From positions 1,302,001-1,366,000 of the forward strand of contig NZ_CP011773.1 in assembly GCF_001021385.1 (NCBI RefSeq): a stretch of 64,000 nt of DNA. Direction: 5' to 3'. Position numbers and translations under genes: made by a program. Positions 47,527-57,237 of this stretch are shown piece after piece (the stretch's first letter is position 1; every line of letters starts with the position of its first letter). Under the pieces are notes generated by a model. It did not search any database and was not told where the DNA came from. It saw only the letters and a list, made by a program, of their open reading frames with translations. The DNA comes from Mycobacterium sp. EPa45 (GTDB lineage Bacteria > Actinomycetota > Actinomycetes > Mycobacteriales > Mycobacteriaceae).

Positions 47527-48896
47527 TGGCTGCGCTGTCGGCGGTGGTCTTCACGCTCAGCTGGTGGCTGGGCCTCTATCTGCTGGCGCGCGATCCGCGC
47601 AAGCCCGTGCTGGTGCTGGCCGCCGTCGGACTGTGCGGCTTCGCCGGCGTGGTGGCGCTGGATGCGGTGCGGCTGGTCAGTGTCGGGAACGCCGAGCTGC
47701 TCGGGCAGATCGAGATCTACCTCGTCGCGGTGCCGGGGGTGGCCTGGTTTGCCGTGGTCCTCGAGTTGGCCCGCCCGATCGACACCTGGCGCAGCCGCGT
47801 CGTCGAGCTGACCCTGATCGGCGTCGTCGCGGCGCTCACGCTCGTCGGCGCAGTGCTGGCCGGCTCGGTGGTGGGCCCGCTGCGCACCGGTCATTGGGTG
47901 ATGTTCGCGGTGATCTCGGTGTCCACGCTGGGTGCGATGCTGGCCGCCGTCCGCCGGGCCGCGCAGCCCGGTCGGGTGGCCGGTGTGGTGGTTATCGCGA
48001 CGCTGTTCTTCGCGTTGGGCAACGCGATCCTGGTGATTCCGTTGGGGTTGGTACCGAGCTGGTTGGCGTTGGCCTCCACCGGTTTTGACGTGTTGCTGCT
48101 GGGCCTGGCGGTCGCGTTGTGGGATGCCTTCGACGAGGGTCAGGCGCTGCGGGCCGACATGCTGCGGTCCTTCATCGCGACCGTGGTGGTGGCGGTGCTG
48201 TTCGGCGGGCAGGCGCTGATCGGGATGTCGGTCACCGGTGCCGACGGGTCCGGCCGTACCGCGCTGACCGTGCTGCTGTTCACCAGCCTGGCCGTCGCGA
48301 TCGCCATCAATGTGCTGGCCGACCCGCTGGCCGGGTTGTTGGACCGGCTGGCCTTCTCGCGCTCACCGCGCCTGCGCGCCGACCGCGCCGCGCTGCGCGG
48401 CGCGGAAGCCGCGCTTCCGCTGGTCGCCGCCAACCCGCTGGACGCCCTCGACGACGAGGCCTTCGCGCGGCTGACCCGCCGTGCGCTGGGCCACTACGGC
48501 GATCTGTCCAAACTTGTCGCCAGTCCGCTGACCCAGTTGCCCGTCATCGATGAGCGGTTGGCCGCCCGCGGGGCGCCCGACCAGCCGCTGGAGCGGGCCA
48601 ACGAACTCAAGGCCGTGCTCGCCGAGCACATCGCCCGCCTGAAGCCGCGCAGCGGCGAACCGTTCGGTACCACCGAGCACTGGCGCTACTACAACGCGCT
48701 GTACTTCCCCTACGTCGTCGGCGTGCGGGCGTACGCACAGAACGCCACCGCCGCCGGCCTGGATCCGGTGGCCCGGCAGGCCTGGCAGTGGTTCGTCACC
48801 GAGGTGCCACAGCGCTCGCTGCACAACTGGCAGAACGCTGCGGCGCGATTGATCGCCGCAGACCTGCGCGGACGCGTAGCCGTATCACAGCCCTGA
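47526..48896 (+). CDS. polytopic membrane protein of unknown function
   Basis: 456 residues. The N-terminal part (about 1-290) has eight to nine hydrophobic helices with a 7TM-like arrangement, followed by a soluble helical region (about 300-456) including LVASPLTQLPVIDERLAARG and HWRYYNALYFPYVVGVRAYAQNA. I recognise no family. Its start shares one base with the prenyl synthase stop (TGATG), so translation is coupled and a functional link to prenyl lipid or its membrane handling is possible. An alternative start at 47406 would bury it in the previous gene. Confidence 0.8.
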   Translation: MAALSAVVFTLSWWLGLYLLARDPRKPVLVLAAVGLCGFAGVVALDAVRLVSVGNAELLGQIEIYLVAVPGVAWFAVVLELARPIDTWRSRVVELTLIGVVAALTLVGAVLAGSVVGPLRTGHWVMFAVISVSTLGAMLAAVRRAAQPGRVAGVVVIATLFFALGNAILVIPLGLVPSWLALASTGFDVLLLGLAVALWDAFDEGQALRADMLRSFIATVVVAVLFGGQALIGMSVTGADGSGRTALTVLLFTSLAVAIAINVLADPLAGLLDRLAFSRSPRLRADRAALRGAEAALPLVAANPLDALDDEAFARLTRRALGHYGDLSKLVASPLTQLPVIDERLAARGAPDQPLERANELKAVLAEHIARLKPRSGEPFGTTEHWRYYNALYFPYVVGVRAYAQNATAAGLDPVARQAWQWFVTEVPQRSLHNWQNAAARLIAADLRGRVAVSQP

Positions 48897-48904
48897 GCTG
48901 CACC

Positions 48905-48946
48905 CTGGCAGTGCTTGGCAGTGCCAGGCGTCGATCTGGCAGTGCC
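48905..48946. repeat. three phased copies of TGGCAGTGC
   Basis: TGGCAGTGC occurs at 48906-48914, 48916-48924 and 48937-48945, with starts 10 and 21 bp apart, close to one and two helical turns. The middle copy is part of palindrome TGGCA-G-TGCCA. They lie in the 70-bp gap before the small membrane protein gene. Confidence 0.8.
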
Positions 48947-48966
48947 TTCTGAGCAACCTCGACACC

Positions 48967-49380
48967 ATGACCGCCATCACTCCCAGGACCCACCCGTTCG
49001 CTGATTCAGGAGACTCACTACTGCGTTTCGCGATGCGTGTCGACGCCACCGGAACCGGTGTGCTCGGCTTGGCCATCGCAGCGATGGCCGACCCGCTGGG
49101 CCGGCTGACCGGACTCACCGCCGCGCAGGGTTACATCGCCGGAGCGGCCTTCGTGCTCTGCGGACTCGTCGTCTATGCGCTGGCCGCCGCGCCCGACCTG
49201 CGTCGGGTCGGCACGGGGCTGGTCGTGTTCAACAGCGTCGGGACCGTCGGCTTCGTCGTCCTTGCTGAGGCCGGCGTGTTGCCGCTGACCACTTTCGGAT
49301 CCCTCACCGCACTGGCCGGCGCCCTCTACACCGCCACCTTCGCCGTCCTGCAGTACCTCGGAGTGCGCCGTCTGGCGTGA
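48967..49380 (+). CDS. small four-helix membrane protein, copy A
   Basis: 137 residues with about four transmembrane helices. It shares with the next gene the phrase SLLRFAMRVDA near the start and AVLQYLGVRRLA at the end, so they are tandem paralogues. No known family. Upstream lie three phased 9-bp repeats which may be operators. ATG 48967 is not preceded by a clear ribosome site. Confidence 0.78.
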   Translation: MTAITPRTHPFADSGDSLLRFAMRVDATGTGVLGLAIAAMADPLGRLTGLTAAQGYIAGAAFVLCGLVVYALAAAPDLRRVGTGLVVFNSVGTVGFVVLAEAGVLPLTTFGSLTALAGALYTATFAVLQYLGVRRLA

Positions 49381-49427
49381 TTCGCCACGGCACCGGCACT
49401 TCACAACCCCCCACGAAAGGAACAGTT

Positions 49428-49820
49428 ATGACCACCACCCTGTCGACCACCACGTCGGACTCGCTGCTGCGGATGGCCATGCGGGTCGACGCCGTCCTGT
49501 CCGGTCTGTGCGGCATCGTTTTGATGGCCGCCGCCGGACCGATCTCCGGTTTCACCGGCTACCCTAAAGCGGCCGAGTTCGCCACCGGCGCAGTGTTCGT
49601 CGTCTACGCCGTCGTGGTGTTCCTGGCGGCAGGCCTGCAGCGGGTGCGCACGGCTGGCATCGCCACCGCGATCGCCAACCTGGTCTTCACCGTCGCGGCC
49701 GTGGTGGCCGTGATCGAGTTCGATATGACGACTGCGGGCGTGGTTGTCACTCTGGCCAGTGGGGTGTACACGCTGGTGTTCGCCGACCTGCAGTACCTGG
49801 GTGTGCGCCGCATCAAATAG
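49428..49820 (+). CDS. small four-helix membrane protein, copy B
   Basis: 130 residues, paralogue of the preceding gene (SLLRMAMRVDA at residues about 12-22, ADLQYLGVRRIK at the end), four membrane helices. ATG 49428 follows AAAGGA at a good distance. The pair is probably an operon. Function unknown. Confidence 0.82.
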   Translation: MTTTLSTTTSDSLLRMAMRVDAVLSGLCGIVLMAAAGPISGFTGYPKAAEFATGAVFVVYAVVVFLAAGLQRVRTAGIATAIANLVFTVAAVVAVIEFDMTTAGVVVTLASGVYTLVFADLQYLGVRRIK

Positions 49821-49830
49821 GGTTTGCGGC

Positions 49831-50253
49831 ATGCATGTCGTAGCGTTCGCCGCCGCGCGCAAGGCGGTCCTGGAAGAGGCTGGCGGGGTAACCGCCGAAG
49901 GCTTCCCGATGACGAGCTGCTACGTGGAGAGTTTGCCTTCGCAGATCACCGTGCCGCTGGTGCTGGCCGTCCACGCGCCGGGCGGCAGCGACTACGAGCC
50001 GCGCCGCTACATCGTCGCGAAATCGCCCGAGGGAGAGCGGGTCGGTCTCCTGGAGTTCGCCTGGCAGTGGCCGGACAACCCCGGGGTGCCGGTCAAGTTC
50101 CGGGTCTTCGCCCACCATCTGCCGATCACGGTGTACTCCGCAGGCGTCTACAGCGTCGGTATCTACTCCGATCCGGACGCCGGGGAGGCGGAGTTCGCGT
50201 TCCCGCTGCCGGTGCTGCGGCTCAACCCGCTCACCCGAGTGCCGCAGAACTAG
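49831..50253 (+). CDS. conserved hypothetical protein
   Basis: 140 residues, probably cytoplasmic and beta-rich ([63 protein letters not shown]). No motif is recognised. ATG 49831 gives the natural start; an upstream frame to 49744 overlaps the previous gene. It converges on coaA, the two stop codons overlapping in CTAG (50250-50253). Confidence 0.72.
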   Translation: MHVVAFAAARKAVLEEAGGVTAEGFPMTSCYVESLPSQITVPLVLAVHAPGGSDYEPRRYIVAKSPEGERVGLLEFAWQWPDNPGVPVKFRVFAHHLPITVYSAGVYSVGIYSDPDAGEAEFAFPLPVLRLNPLTRVPQN

Positions 50254-51188
50254 AGCTTGCGCAGCCGCAACCGGTTGATCGCGTGGTCGGCGTCCTTGCG
50301 CAGCACCAACGTCGCCCGAGGCCGCGTCGGCAGGATGTTCTCGATCAGGTTGGGCCGGTTGATCGAGCTCCAGATGTCGCGGGCGGCGGCGACCGCCTGA
50401 GTGTCGGTCAGGCCGGCGTAGTGGTGGAAGTGCGAGGCCGGGTTGGCGAATGCGCCTGCCCGCATCGCCAGGAAGCGGTCGACGTACCACTGCTCGATGT
50501 CCTCGATGCGGGCGTCGACGTACACCGAGAAGTCGAACAGGTCCGACACCATCAGGGTCGGACCTGTCTGCAGGACGTTGAGCCCTTCGAGGATCAGGAT
50601 GTCGGGATGGGTGACGACGTGTTTCTCGCCAGGCACGATGTCGTAGATCAGGTGTGAGTAGACCGGAGCGCACACCTGGTCGGCGCCGGACTTCACCGTC
50701 GTCACGAACCGCATCAGTGCCCGGCGGTTATAGCTCTCCGGGAAACCCTTGCGGTGCATCAGATTTCGACGGGTGAGCTCTGCGTTCGGGTAGAGAAAGC
50801 CGTCGGTGGTGACCAGGTCGACGCGCGGGTGGTGCTCCCAGCGGGCCAGCAGCGCCTGCAGCACGCGGGCGGTGGTGGACTTGCCGACGGCCACGCTGCC
50901 TGCGACGCCGATGATGAACGGCACCGGCCGATCCGGATTCTGCTGCGGCTCACCGAGGAACTCCGAGGTGGCGGCGAACAGTCGCTGGCGCGCGGCGACC
51001 TGCAAATGGATGAGCCGGGCCAACGGCAGGTAGACCTCTTCGACCTCGAGCAGATCGACCTGCTCGCCCAGACCGCGCAGCCCAACCAGTTCGTCCTCCG
51101 TCAGCTTCAACGGAGTCGACATGCGCAGGGAACGCCATTGACTCCGGTCGAACTCGACGTAAGGGCTGGGTTCGCTCAGCCGCGCCAT
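50250..51188 (-). CDS. coaA: pantothenate kinase (type I)
   Basis: 312 residues of the type I PanK (P-loop kinase) family, first step of CoA synthesis. Walker [16 protein letters not shown], the [11 protein letters not shown] catalytic strand (Asp), [11 protein letters not shown] and the pantothenate-site ending [17 protein letters not shown] are all intact. Position and sequence match mycobacterial coaA. Divergent from the DUF885 gene (30-bp gap). Confidence 0.96.
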   Translation of the reverse strand: MARLSEPSPYVEFDRSQWRSLRMSTPLKLTEDELVGLRGLGEQVDLLEVEEVYLPLARLIHLQVAARQRLFAATSEFLGEPQQNPDRPVPFIIGVAGSVAVGKSTTARVLQALLARWEHHPRVDLVTTDGFLYPNAELTRRNLMHRKGFPESYNRRALMRFVTTVKSGADQVCAPVYSHLIYDIVPGEKHVVTHPDILILEGLNVLQTGPTLMVSDLFDFSVYVDARIEDIEQWYVDRFLAMRAGAFANPASHFHHYAGLTDTQAVAAARDIWSSINRPNLIENILPTRPRATLVLRKDADHAINRLRLRKL

Positions 51189-51218
51189 CGTGCCAGTCTT
51201 GCAGTTAGCTTGGTTGAC

Positions 51219-52436
51219 ATGCAGCCCGGCACCCTCATCCGCGATTACTTGACCCTCGGCTTGCGGTTCGACCGTATCGAGGAAGGCTACGTCGACTCCT
51301 TCACCGGCGATCCCGAACTGCGTCGCGCGGTGGCCGACGAGCCCGCCCCCGAACCGGCTGACCTGGCGCGGCAGGCCGACCGGTTACTGACCGAATTGCC
51401 GCAGGTTCCCCGCGAAGCGGGCTTCACCGATCAGCGCGCCGACTTCATCGGCGCGCATTTGCGGGCCCTGCAGTTCTCGGCGCGCAAGTTCGCCGGCGAG
51501 GAAGTCGGCTTCGTCGACGAGGTGCGCAACTACTTCGACGTCGAGATCAGCCGCGGCGACCCCGAGCGCTACCGCGCCGCCCACGCCCGCATCGACGAGG
51601 TGCTCGGCGGCAGCGGGCCGTTGGCCGACCGGATGGAAGCGCACCGCCGCTCCGACGAGATCCCGCCCGATCGGCTCGAGGAATGCATCCACGCGTTCTC
51701 CAGCGCGCTGCGCGACAAGGTGCGCGCGACCTATCCGCTCCCGGACGCCGAGACCATCGTCTACGAGGTGGTCACCGACAAGCCGTGGTCGGGCTTCAAC
51801 TACTACAACGGCAACTACACGTCGACGGTCGCGGTCAACGCCGACCTCAAGCAGCAGATGGCCAACCTGCCCCGGCTGGTCGCACACGAGTCCTATCCCG
51901 GCCACCACACCGAGCACTGCCGCAAGGAGGCCGGGCTGGTGGCCGCCGGAGACCAGCAGGAGCAGACCATCTTCCTGGTGAACACCCCGCAGTGCCTGAT
52001 GGCCGAGGGTTTGGCCGACCTGGCCCTGTACGCCGCGGTGGGGTCCGGGTGGGGGAGTTGGGCGACGGAGATCTACGCCGACCTGGGACTGCGGTTCGAC
52101 GGCGCGCGTGCTGAGGCGCTGTCGGAGGCGACGGCGGCGCTGGCCGACGTACGCCAGGACGCGGCGCTGATGCTGCACGACGAACACCGTGACGTCGACG
52201 ACGTCGTCGCGTTCCTGCAGCGCTGGCTGCTGGTCGACGACACCCGGGCGCGGCAGATGCTGCGGTTCCTGTCCTCGCCGCTGTGGCGGGCCTACACCAG
52301 CACCTACGTCGAGGGATACCGGTTGCTGCGTGGCTGGCTCGACGACCGGCCGGCCGGGATGGGGCTCACCGAACGGTTCGGCCGGCTGCTCGACGAGCCG
52401 CTGATCCCGTCTGCGCTGCGGGTGGACGCGGCCTGA
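51219..52436 (+). CDS. DUF885 putative metallopeptidase-like protein
   Basis: 405 residues. The DUF885 signature [20 protein letters not shown] carries an HExxPGHH zinc-like motif, with downstream Glu in [11 protein letters not shown]. The fold is gluzincin-like and the activity is unproven. ATG 51219 lies 7 nt after TAGCTT (51206-51211) without a ribosome site, so leaderless. A much longer frame extends upstream through coaA and is rejected. Confidence 0.88.
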   Translation: MQPGTLIRDYLTLGLRFDRIEEGYVDSFTGDPELRRAVADEPAPEPADLARQADRLLTELPQVPREAGFTDQRADFIGAHLRALQFSARKFAGEEVGFVDEVRNYFDVEISRGDPERYRAAHARIDEVLGGSGPLADRMEAHRRSDEIPPDRLEECIHAFSSALRDKVRATYPLPDAETIVYEVVTDKPWSGFNYYNGNYTSTVAVNADLKQQMANLPRLVAHESYPGHHTEHCRKEAGLVAAGDQQEQTIFLVNTPQCLMAEGLADLALYAAVGSGWGSWATEIYADLGLRFDGARAEALSEATAALADVRQDAALMLHDEHRDVDDVVAFLQRWLLVDDTRARQMLRFLSSPLWRAYTSTYVEGYRLLRGWLDDRPAGMGLTERFGRLLDEPLIPSALRVDAA

Positions 52437-52459
52437 ACAGCGGCGGATAGGCTTGGGGC

Positions 52460-53926
52460 ATGACCGCAGACTCGACGATCTCGCCTTCGACCGTCGCCCC
52501 GGGCGCCGACTACGCCGCCACCGCCAGTGAGGCCTACCGTGCGGCCCTGGCAGTCATCGAAACCGTCGAGCCGCGGATCGCCGATGCGACCCGCAAAGAG
52601 CTTGCCGATCAACGGGATTCGCTCAAACTGATCGCCAGCGAGAACTACGCGTCGCCGGCTGTGCTGCTGACCATGGGCACCTGGTTCTCGGACAAGTACG
52701 CCGAGGGCACTGTCGGGCATCGCTTCTACGCCGCCTGCCAGAACGTCGACACCGTCGAGTCGCTGGCCGCCGAGCACGCGCGCGAGCTCTTCGGCGCCCC
52801 GTACGCCTACGCCCAGCCGCACTCCGGGATCGACGCCAACCTGGTCGCGTTCTGGGCCATCCTGGCCACCCGGATCGAGGCGCCTGCGCTGACCGATTCC
52901 GGGGTCAAGCACATCAATGACCTGTCCGAGGCCGAGTGGGAGCGGCTGCGCGCGCGGCTGGGCAGCCAACGGCTGCTGGGCATGTCGCTGGATGCGGGCG
53001 GCCACCTCACCCACGGCTTCCGGCCCAACATCTCCGGCAAGATGTTCCACCAGCGCAGCTACGGCACCAACCCGGAGACCGGCCTGATCGATTACGACGC
53101 CGTCCGGGCCACCGCCAAGGAGTTCAAGCCGCTGATCCTGGTGGCCGGTTATTCGGCGTACCCGCGGCGGGTCAACTTCGCCACGATGCGTGAGATCGCA
53201 GACGAGGTCGGCGCCACCCTGATGGTCGACATGGCACACTTCGCCGGGTTGGTCGCAGGCAAGGTCTTCACCGGCGACGAGGACCCGGTGCCGCACGCCC
53301 ACGTCACGACCACGACCACGCACAAGTCGCTGCGCGGGCCGCGCGGGGGCCTGGTGCTCGCCACCGAGGAATTCGCGCCCGCCGTCGACAAGGGCTGCCC
53401 GATGGTCCTCGGCGGCCCGCTGTCCCACGTCATGGCGGCCAAGGCCGTCGCGCTGGCCGAGGCACGGCAGCCGTCGTTCCAGGCCTACGCCCAGCGGATC
53501 GCCGACAATGCCAAGGCTTTCGCCGAGGGTCTGTCCAAGCGCGGCGCCACGCTGGTCACCGGCGGCACCGACAACCACTTGGTGCTGCTCGACGTCCAGT
53601 CCTACGGACTGACCGGTCGCCAGGCCGAGTCGGCGCTGCTGGATTCCGGTGTGGTCACCAACCGCAACGCGATCCCGTCCGACCCGAACGGCGCCTGGTA
53701 CACGAGCGGGATCCGGTTCGGCACCCCGGCGCTGACCACCCGCGGGTTCGGCCCGGACGAGTTCGACCGGGTCGCCGAACTGGTGGTCGAGGTGCTGTCC
53801 AACACCGAGGCCGAGGGTTCGTCGAAGGCGAAGTACAAGCTGGCCGACGGCACCGCTGACCGGGTCCACGCCGCCGCCGCCGAGCTGCTGACGGCCAACC
53901 CGCTGTACCCGGGATTGACTCTGTAG
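52460..53926 (+). CDS. glyA: serine hydroxymethyltransferase, long form
   Basis: 488 residues, against about 415-430 for most bacterial enzymes. PLP site Lys in [36 protein letters not shown], and [11 protein letters not shown] are present. Extra sequence lies between [11 protein letters not shown] and GHLTHGF (about 30 residues more than usual, [19 protein letters not shown]...), plus a longer N- and C-terminus. It makes glycine and methylene-THF from serine. TAGGCT (52448-52453) is 6 nt before the ATG. Confidence 0.93.
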   Translation: MTADSTISPSTVAPGADYAATASEAYRAALAVIETVEPRIADATRKELADQRDSLKLIASENYASPAVLLTMGTWFSDKYAEGTVGHRFYAACQNVDTVESLAAEHARELFGAPYAYAQPHSGIDANLVAFWAILATRIEAPALTDSGVKHINDLSEAEWERLRARLGSQRLLGMSLDAGGHLTHGFRPNISGKMFHQRSYGTNPETGLIDYDAVRATAKEFKPLILVAGYSAYPRRVNFATMREIADEVGATLMVDMAHFAGLVAGKVFTGDEDPVPHAHVTTTTTHKSLRGPRGGLVLATEEFAPAVDKGCPMVLGGPLSHVMAAKAVALAEARQPSFQAYAQRIADNAKAFAEGLSKRGATLVTGGTDNHLVLLDVQSYGLTGRQAESALLDSGVVTNRNAIPSDPNGAWYTSGIRFGTPALTTRGFGPDEFDRVAELVVEVLSNTEAEGSSKAKYKLADGTADRVHAAAAELLTANPLYPGLTL

Positions 53927-53954
53927 CGACACGAAACGCCGGGTGGCAGATTTT

Positions 53955-53982
53955 TTGAACACCCGTGTCTTTGAGTTACAGT
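53955..53982 (+). promoter_or_regulatory. desA2 promoter
   Basis: -35 TTGAAC (53955-53960) and -10 TACAGT (53977-53982) with a 16-bp spacer. The -10 ends 6 nt before the ATG at 53989, predicting a leaderless mRNA. Confidence 0.7.
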
Positions 53983-53988
53983 TACTTC

Positions 53989-54816
53989 ATGGCACAGAAA
54001 CCTGTCGCGAATGCGCTGACGCTCGAACTCGAGCCGGTTGTCGCTGACAATCTGGTTCGCTATCTGGCCACCGCCGACGAGTGGTATGGCCACGACTACG
54101 TCCCGTTCGACCAGGGCGAGAACTTCGCCTTCCTGGGCGGCAAGGACTGGGATCCCTCCCAGGTGACGTTGCCCGCCGAGGTCGTCGACGCCTTGGAGAT
54201 CCTGCTGATCACCAAAGACAACCTCGCCGGATACCACCGCGAGCTGGTCGAGCACTTCATCCTCGATGAAAAATGGGGTCGCTGGCTGGGCCGCTGGACC
54301 GCCGAGGAGAACCTGCACGCGATCGCGCTGCGGAACTACCTCGTGGTCACCCGAAACTTCGACCCGACCGCGAATGAGGACGTCCGCGTCAATCACGTCA
54401 TGCGCGGCTACCGGGCCAAGAGCTTCACCCAGATCGAGACGCTGGTGTTCATGGCGCTCTACGAGCGCGCGCACGCGGTGTTCGCGCGCAACCTCGAGGC
54501 CAAGATCGACGAGCCGGTACTCAAGGGACTGGTCGGCCGAATCGCCACCGACGAGGAACGGCACGAAGAGTTCTTCGCCAACCTCGTCGCGCACTGCCTG
54601 CAAACCCACCGCGACTCGACGATCAACTCGATCGCCCGGCGCGCGGCCGGCTTCGGTCTGGTCGGCGGCGACATCTGGGAGTACCGGGACAAGCTGCAGA
54701 ACGTGGCCGAGGCCGGCATCTTCGACTACGAGACCTCGCGCAAGGTGGTCACCGATCGCATCGCGGCCTGGGGCCTGGGCGACGAGCCGACCTTGAAGAA
54801 AATCGTTCGCTCGTAA
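53989..54816 (+). CDS. desA2: acyl-ACP desaturase DesA2
   Basis: 275 residues of the soluble di-iron acyl-ACP desaturase family. Iron ligand motifs WTAEENLHAI (ExxH) and TDEERHEEFF (DExRH) are present, each with flanking Glu in a four-helix bundle. It introduces double bonds into acyl chains for mycolic acid synthesis; DesA2 of M. tuberculosis has a unusual coordination. The inner ATG 53989 is chosen since the promoter ends 6 nt before it. Confidence 0.95.
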   Translation: MAQKPVANALTLELEPVVADNLVRYLATADEWYGHDYVPFDQGENFAFLGGKDWDPSQVTLPAEVVDALEILLITKDNLAGYHRELVEHFILDEKWGRWLGRWTAEENLHAIALRNYLVVTRNFDPTANEDVRVNHVMRGYRAKSFTQIETLVFMALYERAHAVFARNLEAKIDEPVLKGLVGRIATDEERHEEFFANLVAHCLQTHRDSTINSIARRAAGFGLVGGDIWEYRDKLQNVAEAGIFDYETSRKVVTDRIAAWGLGDEPTLKKIVRS

Positions 54817-54871
54817 CACGCCCGCGCGCCTGATCGGCGCGCACGCCGCTACCGGAGTAGCGTCACTTTCG

Positions 54872-54985
54872 ATGGCTAGCGACATGCTCTGCTGTCCGGG
54901 CGGTACCTATCGTTTCGACTACGACAGGACCGGTCCCGGTCCTGGTGCCGCAGTGTCCGCCGAGGGGTTCGCGGGGACCGCGTGA
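54872..54985 (+). CDS. phoAT: small ORF upstream of phoH2 (PhoAT antitoxin candidate)
   Basis: A 37-residue frame starting [11 protein letters not shown] and ending with TGA 16 bp before the phoH2 start. TAGCGT (54858-54863) lies 8 nt before its ATG, so it may head a leaderless phoAT-phoH2 transcript. In mycobacteria a short gene, phoAT, precedes phoH2 and acts as the antitoxin of the PIN-helicase toxin; position and size match, but the sequence was not compared to the known one. It also has adjacent Cys codons. Confidence 0.55.
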   Translation: MASDMLCCPGGTYRFDYDRTGPGPGAAVSAEGFAGTA

Positions 54986-55001
54986 GCCTGAGGAGCGCCC
55001 A

Positions 55002-56321
55002 GTGACCGATTCGCAGTCGCCCATTCGGACGTATGTGCTCGACACCTCAGTCTTGCTGTCCGATCCGTGGGCGTGCACCCGGTTCGCCGAACACGAAGTG
55101 GTGGTACCGCTCGTGGTCATCAGTGAACTGGAAGCCAAGCGCCACCACCACGAGCTGGGCTGGTTCGCCCGGCAGGCGCTGCGGCTGTTCGACGACCTCC
55201 GCCTGGAGCATGGTCGCCTGGATCAGCCGATTCCCATTGGGACAGAAGGCGGAACGCTCAATGTCGAACTCAACCACAGCGATCCGATGGTGCTGCCGTC
55301 CGGCTTCCGCACCGAGAGCAACGACACCCGGATCCTGACGGTCGCGGCCAACCTCGCGGCCGAAGGCAAGCGAGTCACGTTGGTCAGCAAGGACATTCCG
55401 CTGCGGGTGAAGGCCGGCGCGGTAGGCCTGCTGGCCGACGAGTACCACGCCCAGGACGTGATCACCTCCGGCTGGACCGGCATGACCGAGCTCGACGTCG
55501 CGAGCGAGGATGTCGACACAATCTTCGCCGAGGGCGAGATCGATCACGAGGAAGCGCGTAATCTGCCGTGCCACACCGGGGTTCGGCTACTCGGCGCCAA
55601 CTCCAGCGCGCTCGGTCGGGTGAACGCGGACAAGAAGGTACAGCTGGTGCGCGGCGATCGCGAAGTGTTCGGCCTCCGGGGAAGGTCCGCCGAACAACGC
55701 GTCGCGCTTGATCTGCTGCTCGACGAGTCGGTGGGCATCGTGAGCCTCGGCGGCAAGGCCGGCACCGGCAAGTCGGCGCTGGCGCTGTGCGCGGGCCTCG
55801 AGGCGGTGCTCGAGCGGCGCACCCAGCGCAAGGTTGTCGTGTTCCGGCCGCTGTACGCCGTCGGCGGGCAGGACCTCGGCTACCTGCCGGGCAGCGAGAG
55901 CGACAAGATGGGCCCGTGGGCGCAGGCTGTCTTTGACACGCTCGAGGGCCTGGCGTCGCCGGCCGTGCTGGAAGAGGTGCTCTCCCGCGGGATGCTCGAA
56001 GTGCTGCCGCTGACCCACATCCGCGGTCGTTCGCTGCACGACTCGTTCGTGATCGTCGACGAGGCGCAGTCGCTGGAGCGCAACGTGCTGCTGACGGTGC
56101 TCTCGCGGCTGGGCAGCGGGTCGCGGGTGGTGCTGACCCACGACGTCGCGCAGCGCGATAACCTGCGCGTCGGGCGTCACGACGGTGTGGCGGCGGTCAT
56201 CGAGAAACTCAAGGGTCACCCGCTGTTCGCGCACATCACCCTCATGCGTAGCGAACGTTCGCCGATCGCCGCGCTGGTCACCGAGATGCTCGAGGAGATC
56301 AGCCCCGGCGCCTTGCCATGA
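55002..56321 (+). CDS. phoH2: PhoH2: PIN domain fused to PhoH ATPase
   Basis: 439 residues. N-terminal PIN ribonuclease domain (about 1-150) with acidic residues in [18 protein letters not shown] and SNDTRIL; C-terminal PhoH P-loop domain (about 215-439) with [13 protein letters not shown] and Walker [11 protein letters not shown]. The mycobacterial protein is an RNA helicase/RNase toxin, PhoAT the antitoxin. GTG 55002 follows GAGGAG (54990-54995). Confidence 0.95.
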   Translation: MTDSQSPIRTYVLDTSVLLSDPWACTRFAEHEVVVPLVVISELEAKRHHHELGWFARQALRLFDDLRLEHGRLDQPIPIGTEGGTLNVELNHSDPMVLPSGFRTESNDTRILTVAANLAAEGKRVTLVSKDIPLRVKAGAVGLLADEYHAQDVITSGWTGMTELDVASEDVDTIFAEGEIDHEEARNLPCHTGVRLLGANSSALGRVNADKKVQLVRGDREVFGLRGRSAEQRVALDLLLDESVGIVSLGGKAGTGKSALALCAGLEAVLERRTQRKVVVFRPLYAVGGQDLGYLPGSESDKMGPWAQAVFDTLEGLASPAVLEEVLSRGMLEVLPLTHIRGRSLHDSFVIVDEAQSLERNVLLTVLSRLGSGSRVVLTHDVAQRDNLRVGRHDGVAAVIEKLKGHPLFAHITLMRSERSPIAALVTEMLEEISPGALP

Positions 56322-56329
56322 GCCGCCGG

Positions 56330-56335
56330 TAAACT
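56330..56335 (+). promoter_or_regulatory. -10 element of the deacetylase gene
   Basis: TAAACT ends exactly 7 nt before the GTG start at 56343, the spacing expected for leaderless transcription. There is no ribosome site. Confidence 0.55.
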
Positions 56336-56342
56336 CACTGGC

Positions 56343-57224
56343 GTGCCGCGCCGACCCGACAGCCTGTCCTGGTCCTATCTGCGGACCGCGATCGGGGTCT
56401 GCGCGGGTGTCGCGGTCGTCGTGATCGGCGGTTTCACCGGGCACGTCAAGGTGGCCAAGGCCGACTCGGTCGACTGCTCGGTCGTCAAGTGTGTGGCGCT
56501 GACGTTCGACGACGGGCCGTCGCCGTACACCGACCGGTTGCTGGGCATTCTCGAGAAGGCTGACGCCAAGGCGACGTTTTTCGAGATCGGCAACAAAGTG
56601 GCCGCCAACCCGGCCGGCGCCAAGCGGGTCGTCGACGCCGGGATGGAACTGGGCAGCCACACCTGGGAACACCCCAACATGACGACGATCCCGCTGGAGG
56701 ACGTGCCGGCCCAGTTCAGCAAGGCCAACGACGCGATCAAGGCCGCCACCGGACAGACGCCCGTGCTGTGGCGGCCGGCCGGCGGGCTGACCGACCACGC
56801 GGTCAACAAGGTCGCCGCCCAGTACGGGCTGGCCGCGATCCTGTGGGACGTGATCCCGTTCGATTGGATGAATGACTCGAACACCAACGCCACCCGCTAC
56901 ATGCTCATGACTCAGATCAAGCCGAACTCGGTGGTGCTGTTCCACGACACCTACTCGTCCACGGTCGATCTGGTCGAACAGTTCATCCCGGTGCTCAAGG
57001 CCAACGGCTATCACCTGGTCACCGTGACCCAGATGCTGGGACCGCGCGCACCGGGCAGCGTGTACGGATCACGCGACAACGGCCCGCCGGCCAATCAGCT
57101 GCAGGACATCCCGGCTTCCGACATCCCCACCCTGCCGAATACTCCGTCGCCCAAGCCGATGCCGAACATCCCGATCACCGACATCCCGGGGGCCAATTCC
57201 GGCGGCTCCAACAACGGTGCCTAG
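56343..57224 (+). CDS. polysaccharide deacetylase (NodB domain, Rv1096-like)
   Basis: 293 residues. N-terminal membrane anchor/signal (IGVCAGVAVVVIGGFTG), then a carbohydrate-esterase-4 domain (about 45-230) with LTFDDGPSPYT (Asp pair), SHTWEHP (His-x3-His zinc site), RPAGG and LFHDTY. A Pro/Asn-rich disordered tail follows. Rv1096 is a peptidoglycan N-deacetylase by literature recollection. Leaderless start at GTG 56343. Confidence 0.92.
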   Translation: MPRRPDSLSWSYLRTAIGVCAGVAVVVIGGFTGHVKVAKADSVDCSVVKCVALTFDDGPSPYTDRLLGILEKADAKATFFEIGNKVAANPAGAKRVVDAGMELGSHTWEHPNMTTIPLEDVPAQFSKANDAIKAATGQTPVLWRPAGGLTDHAVNKVAAQYGLAAILWDVIPFDWMNDSNTNATRYMLMTQIKPNSVVLFHDTYSSTVDLVEQFIPVLKANGYHLVTVTQMLGPRAPGSVYGSRDNGPPANQLQDIPASDIPTLPNTPSPKPMPNIPITDIPGANSGGSNNGA

Positions 57225-57237
57225 CGCTGGCCCCTAG

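Noticed and set aside
50754..51218. N-terminal extension of the DUF885 protein
   Set aside because: It runs antisense through coaA; a -10 box 7 nt before ATG 51219 supports the short form.
52304..53962. 552-residue minus-strand frame
   Set aside because: Antisense to glyA, no recognisable domain.
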